From Paenibacillus mucilaginosus 3016 (GTDB taxonomy: Bacteria > Bacillota > Bacilli > Paenibacillales > NBRC-103111), in the NCBI RefSeq assembly GCF_000250655.1, contig NC_016935.1, positions 7,024,001-7,088,000 on the forward strand: a DNA stretch of 64,000 nucleotides. Direction: 5' to 3'. The translations under genes and the position numbers were made by a program. Of the stretch, positions 45,259-53,911 are shown piece by piece. Below the pieces are notes generated by a model. That model did not search any database. It saw only the letters and a list, made by a program, of their open reading frames with translations, and was not told the DNA's origin. Position 1 is the first letter of the stretch. Each line of letters opens with the position of its first letter.

Positions 45259-46086
45259 TCACTTCAGCGTGTCGTAGCCGGACGGCGTCTCGAGATGCAC
45301 GAACCGGAGCCTGCCGGCTTCCCTCGCATCCTTCGGCTCGGAACGCGAGGAAACGGCGAACACGGCCAGTCCCTTGCGCTGATACCGCCGGACAAGCTCC
45401 ACCTGCTTCGCGGACCATTCGTCCTGGCGCCACTCGCCCCGCCAGTCTTCCCACAGGAAGCCCTGGAGATACGGCGCCGAGGCGGCGAGCGAGTCGAAGC
45501 CCCGGTTCTGAATCAAGAACACTCCGGGGAACCGGGCCTTCACTTCGCGGAGGAAGGCGACATACGAGCGCCGCTGCTCTTCCCGGAGCGCGGGCTCCTG
45601 CACATACTCGTCGATATCGCCGACCGTATCGAGGAATACCGCCGTGAAGCCTTTCTCTGCCGCGGCCCCGATCTCGTCCAGCAGCACCTGGCGGTAGGAG
45701 GCCTGCCGCAGGTCCATCAGGTAGGAATCCCAGGCCGCAAAGTGGGTCCGCTCCCCGCCCTGCAGCAGGTAGTCTCCGGGCTGAAGCCGGCCCATGCGGG
45801 TTTCGTTCCATGAAGGCGACTCCATGACGCTGAGATAGGCTGCCGGCAGCGTGCCCGCTTCCTGAAGTCCCGCCACCTGCTGCGGAGTGTACAGCTGGGG
45901 CTCGATGATGGCCAGGCCGGTCTTCTTGAGCGCGGCGAGTGCCTGCTCCGACGGCTCGGCATAATAGATGGCAAACGACTGGATATGCTGAAGAGGTCCT
46001 TTCGCCTGCGCCTGGAGGGTGCAGAGAACGAAGATGACCGCCCCCACACATAAGGCCGCGGCGGAAGCAAGTCCCGCTGTCTTCAT
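45259..46086 (-). CDS. Secreted GH114-like endo-alpha-1,4-polygalactosaminidase
   Basis: A 275-residue TIM-barrel hydrolase with a signal peptide (about 1-28, ending LQAQAKG). Features of the TM1410/GH114 family, which matches the hydrolase half of Pseudomonas PelA: FAIYYAEPSEQAL, an AYLSVMES strand, FTAVFLDTVGDIDEY with the likely catalytic acid, and FLWEDWRGEW. It is divergent from the pel genes, so it probably trims or remodels the exopolysaccharide. AAGGAG lies before ATG at 46086. A TATAAT at 46141-46146 on this strand is a candidate -10. Confidence 0.82.
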   Translation of the reverse strand: MKTAGLASAAALCVGAVIFVLCTLQAQAKGPLQHIQSFAIYYAEPSEQALAALKKTGLAIIEPQLYTPQQVAGLQEAGTLPAAYLSVMESPSWNETRMGRLQPGDYLLQGGERTHFAAWDSYLMDLRQASYRQVLLDEIGAAAEKGFTAVFLDTVGDIDEYVQEPALREEQRRSYVAFLREVKARFPGVFLIQNRGFDSLAASAPYLQGFLWEDWRGEWRQDEWSAKQVELVRRYQRKGLAVFAVSSRSEPKDAREAGRLRFVHLETPSGYDTLK

Positions 46087-46238
46087 GGCTGCTCCTTCTT
46101 TCGGGGTGATGTAGGGATAAGGGTTGCCGCTGTTATCAATATTATACAATGGAAGGCCTCTCCCGCCTATGGCGAGGAACCTGAATTTCCTTCCCGGGAC
46201 GATCCCGGGGCTTGAACTTGATAAGGAGGTACCGGTAT

Positions 46239-46640
46239 ATGAACTCATTGGCGCTTATTGATGACGATCCTATCCTCCTGTCCGTGCTGGAGGAAATCTT
46301 CGGGCTCCGCGGACTGCAGGTCACGGCCTACGGCAGCCCTCTGAAGGCGCTGGAGGAGCTGCCGGAAGCGCGTCCCGATGCGGTCCTCTCGGACTGCATC
46401 ATGCCCCATATCGACGGGTTCGAGCTGTGCCGGAAGCTGCGGGGGTCGCCGGGCTTTACGCGCACGCCGATCTTCCTCATGAGTGCCAAGCATTCCATCA
46501 GCGAGCTGTCGAAGGCCATGATGTCCGGAGCGGACGAGTATGTGATCAAGCCGTTCTCGCCCGACGATATGATGAAGAAGCTGGCCGAAACCTACGAGAA
46601 AAAGAACAACCCTATCCGCATCAAGCCCGGCGGAAGGTGA
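46239..46640 (+). CDS. Stand-alone response-regulator receiver protein
   Basis: A 133-residue CheY-like receiver with no output domain. The acidic pocket is LIDDDPILL, the phospho-acceptor aspartate lies in VLSDCIMPHIDGFELC, the switch serine in FLMSAKHS, and the lysine in YVIKPFSPDD. ATG at 46239 follows AAGGAGGTACC. It is the first gene of the pel operon, 13 bases before pelD, so it probably tunes synthesis through protein contacts. No kinase gene is directly adjacent; the kinase beyond pelG is a candidate. Confidence 0.88.
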   Translation: MNSLALIDDDPILLSVLEEIFGLRGLQVTAYGSPLKALEELPEARPDAVLSDCIMPHIDGFELCRKLRGSPGFTRTPIFLMSAKHSISELSKAMMSGADEYVIKPFSPDDMMKKLAETYEKKNNPIRIKPGGR

Positions 46641-46653
46641 TGGAGGAATTCCG

Positions 46654-47892
46654 TTGATCTATACGCAGGAACGCCGCTGGATTCCCTGGACCGAGCTCGT
46701 CATCCTGTTTCTGCTGCTTGCGGCAGCATCCCATTTCGGGTCTGTCCGGTTTTCGGAGTGGACCCCGAACCCGCTGTTCTTTGTCGTTCTCTATTTTGCG
46801 CTCCGCTACGGTACGCGGCTTGGCCTGCCCGCCGCGGCGGGGGCCGCCCTGCTGTACGGCTGGGATTATTACCGCGGAGGCGGGGATGGGTACACGCTGC
46901 TGCACGAGTGGGCGGATTACCAGCCGCTTGCCGTCTATGCGGGGCTTGCCCTGTTCGTCGGCCACTATTCCTCCACCCAGCGCTACCGGTACCGGTCGCT
47001 GGCCGAGGAGCACGAGGACCTGCAGAGCCGGCTGGCGCTTGTGGAAAAAAGCTACAGCGATCTCTCCATGGTGAAGGATGCATTGGAGAAACGGATCGTG
47101 GGAGCCCAAGAGAGCCTGTTTACGCTGTACAAAATGGCCAAAGCCTTGGGCTCCGACGACCCGGAGATCATCTTCACCGATGCCGTGCGCCTGTTCCGCG
47201 AGCTGATCCATGCCGAGTCCATCGTCATCTACCGGATGGATGCCTCGGGCAGGGTCCTGCGGCTGAAGGTATCGTTCGGCTCCAAGCCCGAAGGATATCC
47301 GGGCTCGGTCTTCCTCGAGCAGCCCTCCCTGTACCGCCGGGTATGCGACAGCCGGCAGATCCAGCTCCGGGATGCCGGCGATCCTCCCCGGGACCCGCTC
47401 ATGGCCGGTCCCATTATCGGAGAGGAGGGAGAGCTTATAGGCATTATCGGCTTGGACGGACTCGATTTTAAGACGATGAACAAAGCGACGGCGGATTTGT
47501 TCAAGCTCATTCTCGGATGGATGGGCGAGAGCTGTGTCAGAGCCTTCCGCGAAGCGGCCAAGCTGCGGGGAGAGCGCTATTTCATGGATACCCTGATCAT
47601 GAAGCCCGAGCCGTTCTACAAGCGGCTCTCCGAGGAAACGCTGCGGGCCACCGACTTCTCGCAGAAGTTCACGCTCTTCCAGCTTCCCATCGAGTTCGAG
47701 GGCCTGGACACCGACTCCGCCCTCCAAGAGATGGATGCGCTGCTGCGCCAGACGCTGCGGGCCGACGATGTCGTCGGCTACGACGCCTTCCGCGGGGAGC
47801 TGCTGTTCCTGCTGCCCGCGACGGCTCCCGAGCTCCGGGAGCGGATCGAGTCGCGCATCCGCGGAAGGTTCGGCGAGGGGGACAGCCCATGA
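46654..47892 (+). CDS. pelD: PelD-like c-di-GMP receptor for exopolysaccharide export
   Basis: A 412-residue protein with four N-terminal membrane segments (to about residue 110), a short coiled linker, a GAF domain (about 150-290) and a degenerate GGDEF domain. The GGDEF signature is lost (VVGYDAFRGELLFLLP) but an RxxD inhibitory-site motif, RADD (Arg369, Asp372), is kept at the place where Pseudomonas PelD binds c-di-GMP. It should therefore sense rather than make the signal. TTG start at 46654 with TGGAGGAATTCCG upstream. The stop overlaps the next ATG. Confidence 0.85.
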   Translation: MIYTQERRWIPWTELVILFLLLAAASHFGSVRFSEWTPNPLFFVVLYFALRYGTRLGLPAAAGAALLYGWDYYRGGGDGYTLLHEWADYQPLAVYAGLALFVGHYSSTQRYRYRSLAEEHEDLQSRLALVEKSYSDLSMVKDALEKRIVGAQESLFTLYKMAKALGSDDPEIIFTDAVRLFRELIHAESIVIYRMDASGRVLRLKVSFGSKPEGYPGSVFLEQPSLYRRVCDSRQIQLRDAGDPPRDPLMAGPIIGEEGELIGIIGLDGLDFKTMNKATADLFKLILGWMGESCVRAFREAAKLRGERYFMDTLIMKPEPFYKRLSEETLRATDFSQKFTLFQLPIEFEGLDTDSALQEMDALLRQTLRADDVVGYDAFRGELLFLLPATAPELRERIESRIRGRFGEGDSP

Positions 47893-49001
47893 AGCGCCCC
47901 CGCTCCTCGCTTCACCGGGACCTGCCCCGGTCCGCCTCCCTCTCGGCACTCGTGCTGCTGGCCGCCGGCACGCTGGATCTGGCCCAGACGCTGCTGCTGC
48001 CCGGCGTGCTGACAGGCACACCGTCCGGAGGGACCGCCTTCGGCTGGGACTGGGCGGCCGTCCTGCTCCTGCATCTGCTGCTGTGCGCCGGCGTGTGGCT
48101 GCTGTTCCGGGCGACTCCGCGCTACCGGCCCCACGACCGGGCCAGCCTCCAGTGGATCACGACGCTGGGCCTGTTCCTTCCCGGCGCGGGGCTGCTCTGC
48201 GGCGCCTTCATCGTCATCGCCCTGTGGGCGTGGAGATATGACGACGAGTTTTTCCGGGAATACGAGAATTACGTCTACTATGTGCCGGGCTCGCTCGATA
48301 CGTTCGATGTGAATGTGGAGCAGCAGGCCGCACTGATCCCCTTCCGTGAGATTCTGCTCTCGGGAGGGTACGGCACCAAGAAGGATGCGATGTTCTCGCT
48401 GCTCCAGTACGAGGGAGGCAATAAAGTCGCCTTGTTCCAGGAGGCGCTGCGGGACGAGGATCCCGAGGTCGTCCACTATGCGGCCACGACGCTGACCTAC
48501 CTCAACGAGCTCTTCGTCCGGGAGATCAAGAAGGAAACCCGCGAGCTGCAGGCCGATGAGAATTCGCTTCCCCAGTGGAAAGCGCTGCTTCAGACGTATG
48601 TCCGCTATCTGGACTCCCGCCTGCTCACCGAAGAGCTGGCGGCGGAGGTCCGGACCACCCTGCACCGGTTTGTCCAGAGGGGCGCCTCGCTCTTTCCCTC
48701 CGAGCCGTTCTTCACCGAGAAGCTCTGCTATCTGGCCCGGGCCGAAGGCGACTTTGCCCTGGCTGAGAGGCTCGCAAGGACCCTCGAAACCACGGCGGAG
48801 TACCGGTACGTCTCCTATCTGGCTTCTTGCGAACGCCTCTACCAGGAAAAGCGCTTCGAGGAGCTTCGGAGGCTGGCCGCAGTCTGGTGGAAAAGCGGCG
48901 TCACGATCCCGGAAAGCTATCAATCCGCCGTCAGGCTGTGGAAGGAGATGAACGATCAAGGTGTTCCGCAAACAAGTGATTTTGAGCTGCGTTATCGCTA
49001 G
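47889..49001 (+). CDS. PelE-like membrane protein with helical-repeat domain
   Basis: A 370-residue protein with two or three N-terminal membrane helices (SALVLLAAGTLDLAQTLLL, WAAVLLLHLLLCAGVWLLF, GLFLPGAGLLCGAFIVIAL) and an all-helical C-terminal half (about 150-365) resembling HEAT or TPR repeats (EALRDEDPEVVHYAATTLTY; EPFFTEKLCYLARAEGDFAL). Its place right after pelD and this layout match PelE of Gram-positive pel operons. The start ATG overlaps the pelD stop (ATGA), and its own end overlaps the next gene by 41 bases. Confidence 0.75.
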   Translation: MKRPRSSLHRDLPRSASLSALVLLAAGTLDLAQTLLLPGVLTGTPSGGTAFGWDWAAVLLLHLLLCAGVWLLFRATPRYRPHDRASLQWITTLGLFLPGAGLLCGAFIVIALWAWRYDDEFFREYENYVYYVPGSLDTFDVNVEQQAALIPFREILLSGGYGTKKDAMFSLLQYEGGNKVALFQEALRDEDPEVVHYAATTLTYLNELFVREIKKETRELQADENSLPQWKALLQTYVRYLDSRLLTEELAAEVRTTLHRFVQRGASLFPSEPFFTEKLCYLARAEGDFALAERLARTLETTAEYRYVSYLASCERLYQEKRFEELRRLAAVWWKSGVTIPESYQSAVRLWKEMNDQGVPQTSDFELRYR

Positions 49002-50817
49002 CGTGCTGCTGCTGGGCGGCCTTCTTCAGCTCTCCCGGTCCCTGCAGTGGAACCCCTTCCCCGCGGACAGCTCCTATGCCGAGACCGAATTCCCCCTCGG
49101 CAGCAGCGACCCGGCCCCCGGCGGCGAAGGGAGCCCCCTGCGCCTGATGATCTACAGCGACCCCTCCGATGCGGAAGGGCTGAGGGTAAAAGGAAATCTG
49201 GCGGAGGCGCTCGAGCTGGCCAAGTTGGCCTGGGACGAGATTGCGGCGGAAGATATCGCCGCCCTCCCCCCTGATCCCTGGCAGGTGCTGGTCCTCACCG
49301 GCCAAAAGAACGAGGCGATCGACCCGGTCCTCCTGAAGCGGTACGTGGAGAACGGGGGGCGGCTTGCGGTCATGACCCGCTTCTACGCCCCCGCACTGAA
49401 CGAGCTGTTCGGCATGGCGCAGAACCGCGGCTTCCTGCAGGGGGCCGTGCAGGGCATGACCATGGTGAAGCCGCTCTTCCCGGGATATCCCGATCTGCCG
49501 TCCACAAACAACATGTTCTCCAACTCCATGTTAGATGTAACCCTGCTGCCGGCGTCTCGCGTGTATCTGACCGCCGGCGGTGTCCCGCTCCTGTGGACCC
49601 ACGGGTACGGGAGCGGCCGGGTGGTCTACTGGAACTCCACCACCGGCGTGCAGAAGACGGGCCGGGGTCTTCTGGTCCATTCGCTCGGCCTGGCCGCAGA
49701 GAGCATGGTCACCGCCCAGGCCGGCATCCGGACGCTGGAGATCGACGACTTCCCGTCCCCGGCGCCCCAGGCGACCAACCCCTTGGTCCGGCAGGAGTAC
49801 GGGCTGAGCACGCTGGAGTTCTACGAGCGGATCTGGTGGGCCGACATGGCCCGGTTTGCCGGCAAGTACGGGTGGAAATACACCGGCCTCATGATCGGCA
49901 ATTACCAGAACCGGACGACCCCGCCCCTGCCGCCGCTGACCGGGGAGGGCCCGTCGCAGACGATCCGCTTCTTCGGCCCCAGGCTGCTGAAGCTGGGCGG
50001 CGAGCTGGGCCTGCACGGTTATAATCATCAGTCGCTGGTGACGCCGGACGAGCCGCTTCCGCCTTCGCTGAACTACGTCCCCTGGCCCGACCGCGGCGCC
50101 ATGGCCGAAGGGCTGACCCGGCTCGCCGAGCTGGCCCATTCCTATTTTCCCGATCACGATCTGCGCACTTATGTGCCTCCTTCCAATGTCATGGGCCGGG
50201 AGGGCAAGGAAGCGATCGAGGCCGCCGTGCCGTCGGTGAACATCATCGCCTCCCTTTATTTTGCAGGCAGCGAGGAAGCCGGGCCGCTCGAGCAGGAGTT
50301 CGGGCCGGACCCCGACAACGCGAGGTTCTATGATTACCCCCGGATTTCGTCGGGTTACTGGCTTGACGAGGAAGAGCAGTTCTTCCAGACGGATGCCATC
50401 GCCAACTTCGGGCTTGTGAATCACTTCGTGCACCCGGATGACGTGCTGGACGCCAAGCGCTCGCAGGGCCGGGGCTGGTCCTTTCTCAGCTCCAAATTCG
50501 AAGAGTGGATGGCCCATTTGACCGGGAGCTACCCTTACCTGCAGCCGCTGACCGTCCGGGATTCGGTCAAGAAGCTCATCCTCTACCAGAACAGCCGGAT
50601 CGAGACGCGCTATACGGCAGACCGGATTACGATCCGGGCCCAGGAGGCGCCCCTCCCTTCCGTCTATACGCTCCGGCTGCCGGTGGGCAAACAGCCTGAG
50701 CTGCCGGCGGAGCAGGGGACCGTGATCTCCTGGGAGCCCGCCTCAGGACTGTGGCGGATCGAAGCGGTGCAGCCTGCGCTGGAGATTACGCTGAAGGACG
50801 GGGAGGATGCGCCGTGA
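48961..50817 (+). CDS. DUF2194 polysaccharide deacetylase-like protein of the pel cluster
   Basis: A 618-residue membrane-anchored protein: N-terminal helix (VILSCVIASVLLLGGLLQL), an amidotransferase-like domain (DPWQVLVLTGQKNEAID to about 230), then a carbohydrate esterase 4-type deacetylase domain with the metal and base motifs LEIDDFPSP and ELGLHGYNHQS. It probably deacetylates nascent N-acetylgalactosamine polymer, making it cationic, as PelA's deacetylase half does. The GTG start at 48961 lies inside the end of the previous gene, with AAGGAG 14 bases upstream. The stop overlaps the pelF GTG. Confidence 0.8.
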   Translation: MFRKQVILSCVIASVLLLGGLLQLSRSLQWNPFPADSSYAETEFPLGSSDPAPGGEGSPLRLMIYSDPSDAEGLRVKGNLAEALELAKLAWDEIAAEDIAALPPDPWQVLVLTGQKNEAIDPVLLKRYVENGGRLAVMTRFYAPALNELFGMAQNRGFLQGAVQGMTMVKPLFPGYPDLPSTNNMFSNSMLDVTLLPASRVYLTAGGVPLLWTHGYGSGRVVYWNSTTGVQKTGRGLLVHSLGLAAESMVTAQAGIRTLEIDDFPSPAPQATNPLVRQEYGLSTLEFYERIWWADMARFAGKYGWKYTGLMIGNYQNRTTPPLPPLTGEGPSQTIRFFGPRLLKLGGELGLHGYNHQSLVTPDEPLPPSLNYVPWPDRGAMAEGLTRLAELAHSYFPDHDLRTYVPPSNVMGREGKEAIEAAVPSVNIIASLYFAGSEEAGPLEQEFGPDPDNARFYDYPRISSGYWLDEEEQFFQTDAIANFGLVNHFVHPDDVLDAKRSQGRGWSFLSSKFEEWMAHLTGSYPYLQPLTVRDSVKKLILYQNSRIETRYTADRITIRAQEAPLPSVYTLRLPVGKQPELPAEQGTVISWEPASGLWRIEAVQPALEITLKDGEDAP

Positions 50818-52238
50818 AGATCGCCCTGATCGTCGAAGGAAGCTACCCCTACGTTGCCGGCGGCGTGGCGAGCTGGATCCAGATGCTCGTCACCTCCATG
50901 CGGGAGCACGACTTTGAGATCATCGCCATCTCCTCCTCCCGCAAGGAGGCCCGGGAGTCCAAGTACAAGATGCCGGTGAATGTCACGGGCGTGCACGACG
51001 TGTTCATCATGGACTACCTGGAGCTCACGGAGGGCCGGGGACCGCGGCTGAGTCCCGAGGAAGCGCGGCTGTGCCTCGATTGGTTCGCCTTCCGGGAGGG
51101 CTCCGAAGGGGCTCTTCCCATCATTGCCGACCCGTCGAGGCTGGGCAATCCGATCGCCTTCCTGAAGAGCGAGGCCTTCTGGGAGCTGCTTGTGGATTCT
51201 TACCGCCAAGAAATGCCGACGCGGTCGTTCAACGCTTATTTCTGGACCTGGCGCTCCATGTATCTGCCGGCCATCTTCCTCCTGCAGCAGCCTTACCCGG
51301 AAGCGGATCTGTACCATGCCGTCTCCACCGGCTACGCCGGTATGATCGCCTCCTATCTGCGGCAGAAGCACGGCAGGCCGTTCATCCTGACGGAGCACGG
51401 CGTGTATGCCAGGGAGAGGGAAGAAGAGATTCTGCAGTCCGCCTGGGTGGAGCCGGGGTTCAAGCGCCGCTGGATCGATTACTTCTACCATATGTCGAAG
51501 GGCGCCTACCGCACGGCCGACCGAACCATCGCCCTCTACGGCGGAACACAGCACATCCAGCTGGAGCTCGGCGTCCCCGAGGAGCGCTCCCTGGTCATCC
51601 CGAACGGGATCGATTACGGAACGCTCTCCCGGCTGCCGCGGCGAACGAGCGAACCGGATGCGGGCATGATCTTCGGCGCCCTGGTGAGGCTGGTGCCGAT
51701 CAAGGACGTGAAGACGCTGCTCTATGCCGCCCGGCTCGCCTCCCGGCGCATTCCGGGCATGGAGCTCTGGATCATGGGCCCGACGGAGGAAGACCCCGAT
51801 TATTACCAGGAATGCCTGGCGCTGTCCCGGCAGCTGGAGCTGGAGGACATCGTTACCTTCACGGGCAAGGTGCCGATCGCCGAGCGGCTGCCGATGGTGG
51901 ATGTGCTCATCCTCAGCTCGATCAGCGAGGGCCAGCCGCTGGCTGTCCTCGAAGGCATGGCCGCCGGCATTCCCTGGATCTGCACGGATGTGGGCAGCTG
52001 CAGGGAGCTGCTCGAAGGCAAGGACGAGCATGATCCCGGCACCGCGGGATACATCGTGCCGCCGGTAGACCCGGCCGCCATGGCCGAGCGCATGCTGCAG
52101 ATGTACGAGTCGCCCGGGCAGCGAAGCTATATGGGATCGGTCGGACGCCGCCGGGTCGAAGCCTACTATCAGACCGAGCACTTCATTGGAACGTATCGCA
52201 AGCTGTACCGGGAGGCGGTGGACGGATGGCCGGAATAG
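50814..52238 (+). CDS. pelF: PelF glycosyltransferase (GT4 family)
   Basis: The cytoplasmic polymerase of Pel polysaccharide, using UDP-sugars. The 474-residue product starts KIALIVEGSYPYVAGGVASW, typical of PelF. It also has LTEHGVYARERE, LVIPNGIDYG, FGALVRLVPIKDVKTLL, the late SSISEGQPLAVLEGMAAG acceptor of the nucleotide sugar (the ExxxxxxxE-like region), and CTDVGSCRELLEG. The GTG start at 50814 follows GGGGAGGATGCGCC and overlaps the previous stop; the stop lies inside pelG. Confidence 0.92.
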   Translation: MKIALIVEGSYPYVAGGVASWIQMLVTSMREHDFEIIAISSSRKEARESKYKMPVNVTGVHDVFIMDYLELTEGRGPRLSPEEARLCLDWFAFREGSEGALPIIADPSRLGNPIAFLKSEAFWELLVDSYRQEMPTRSFNAYFWTWRSMYLPAIFLLQQPYPEADLYHAVSTGYAGMIASYLRQKHGRPFILTEHGVYAREREEEILQSAWVEPGFKRRWIDYFYHMSKGAYRTADRTIALYGGTQHIQLELGVPEERSLVIPNGIDYGTLSRLPRRTSEPDAGMIFGALVRLVPIKDVKTLLYAARLASRRIPGMELWIMGPTEEDPDYYQECLALSRQLELEDIVTFTGKVPIAERLPMVDVLILSSISEGQPLAVLEGMAAGIPWICTDVGSCRELLEGKDEHDPGTAGYIVPPVDPAAMAERMLQMYESPGQRSYMGSVGRRRVEAYYQTEHFIGTYRKLYREAVDGWPE

Positions 52239-53683
52239 GATTCAAGCTGCAGAAGCTGTTCCGTGAAGACTATACCTCGCTCCAGTTCCGGGCGTATGCC
52301 TATGCCTCCTTCATTGCGGCGGGTCCCTGGCTGATCTCGGTCCTGAGCGTATCGATCGTGAATTTCCTGATCCGCAGGTACGGAGGGATCGGCGAGCAGG
52401 AAGCCCAGCTGTTCATCGTGACGGTATCGTACTGCTTCATCTTCTCCCAGATCCTCTCGGGAGGCTGGCAGCTGGTGGTGACACGCTTTCTCGCGGATCA
52501 TTTTTATCTCGGCCGGCTCGATATCATCACCCCGGTATATACCGGCATCTCCCGTCTTGTCATGGCCCTGTCGGCTGTCTTGGTGCTGCTCTTCTACTGG
52601 AACGCTCCGCTGCCCTTCAGCTACAAGCTGATCTCTGCGGTCCTGTTCCTCACGGTCGGCCAGATCTGGCTCTCCATGGTCTTCCTGTCCGCGGCCAAGA
52701 ACTACAAGATCATCTCCTGGGCGTTCCTGACGGGCGGTCTGCTTGCCGTCGCCTCCGTGCTGATCCTGCTCCGCTATCCGCTGCCCTTCGCTTCCCACCG
52801 GGACGCTTCGAACGTGCTGCTGGGCTTTACGTTCGGCATGCTTGTGACGATGGCCATGCTGGCCGTGGTCCTGCTGCGTACGTTCCCGTCGAAGCGCATG
52901 GAGAATCCGTACGGCTTTCTGCACTATGCGGACAAATATCCCTCCCTGCTCGCGGCCGGCTTCAGCTACAATCTCGGGGTGTGGATCGACAAGATTCTGA
53001 TCTGGCTCGGTCCCTCCGGCGTCACCGTGGAAGGAACCTTCCGCTTCTCGCCGATCTACGACAACGCCGTATTCCTCGCCTACCTGACCGTCGTCCCCTC
53101 TCTGGTGCTCTTCGTGGTATCCGTGGAGACGAGGTTCTATGACAAGTACCGGAAGTTCTACGGCTATATCACGAACGGCGGGACGCTGGAGATGATTCTG
53201 GCGGCCAAAAAGCGGATGGTGGAGGTCCTCTGGAACGAAATGCTGCGGATGGCCAAGCTGCAGGGCAGCCTGACTCTCTTCCTGATCGTGGTCTCCGGCT
53301 TTCTGCTCGAATCGTTCGGTTACGGTCCGCTGACCGCCGATATCTTCCGCATCTACAGCCTTGGCGCCATGGCGGGCACCTTGATGCTCACCGTGATTCT
53401 CATCATGCTGTACTTCGAGGACCGCCAGGGAGCCTGGGTCACGTCCCTGCTGTTCCTCTCTCTGAATGCCTTGTTCACGCTCGGCGTGCTGCCTCCCGGG
53501 CTGGACTTCTACGGCTTCAATTATTTCCTGGCGGCCTTCATCGCCTTTACCTACAGCGCGTGGAGACTGCTCGGTTTCCTCCAGCGCATCGAAGTGCAGA
53601 CCTTTGTCCGCCAGGGCATCCTGGAGCCGGACTACCGCAGGTGGTTCACCCGCCTCAGCGAGTTCGCTTACCGCTGGCTGTAA
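52226..53683 (+). CDS. pelG: PelG polysaccharide transporter
   Basis: A 485-residue membrane protein with about 12 helices of the MOP/flippase type. MAGIGFKLQKLFREDYTSLQ at the start and FSYNLGVWIDKILIWLGPSG near the middle are characteristic of PelG, which moves the polymer across the membrane and pairs with PelF. It overlaps pelF by 13 bases and is the last gene of the operon, with a terminator beyond. Confidence 0.92.
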   Translation: MAGIGFKLQKLFREDYTSLQFRAYAYASFIAAGPWLISVLSVSIVNFLIRRYGGIGEQEAQLFIVTVSYCFIFSQILSGGWQLVVTRFLADHFYLGRLDIITPVYTGISRLVMALSAVLVLLFYWNAPLPFSYKLISAVLFLTVGQIWLSMVFLSAAKNYKIISWAFLTGGLLAVASVLILLRYPLPFASHRDASNVLLGFTFGMLVTMAMLAVVLLRTFPSKRMENPYGFLHYADKYPSLLAAGFSYNLGVWIDKILIWLGPSGVTVEGTFRFSPIYDNAVFLAYLTVVPSLVLFVVSVETRFYDKYRKFYGYITNGGTLEMILAAKKRMVEVLWNEMLRMAKLQGSLTLFLIVVSGFLLESFGYGPLTADIFRIYSLGAMAGTLMLTVILIMLYFEDRQGAWVTSLLFLSLNALFTLGVLPPGLDFYGFNYFLAAFIAFTYSAWRLLGFLQRIEVQTFVRQGILEPDYRRWFTRLSEFAYRWL

Positions 53684-53725
53684 GGGCCCTTGTCCCGGAC
53701 CGGCCGCCGCCTCTCTTCTTTCCAT

Positions 53726-53788
53726 GCCGAACACCTCTTTACCGCCCTGCAAGAAAGAATCCCGGGTGGTGAAGAGGTTTTTTTTGTT
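53726..53788 (+). terminator. Terminator of the pel operon
   Basis: ACACCTCTTTACCGCCC pairs with GGGTGGTGAAGAGG and is followed by TTTTTTTTG. It ends the receiver-pelG unit. Confidence 0.85.
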
Positions 53789-53911
53789 GAGGATGTAGGA
53801 AATTAGAAGAATTTGTCGAATACATAAGATATGAACAACAGGCCTGCCATGTCGGCCTGTCCGTTACCCGTCAATCCAGCACTTACTCTATAAAAGGCAA
53901 AGGTGGTTCTC

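Noticed and set aside
52169-53752. A 527-residue reverse frame across pelG
   Set aside because: Charged low-complexity translation typical of antisense to a hydrophobic membrane protein; pelG has clear family motifs.
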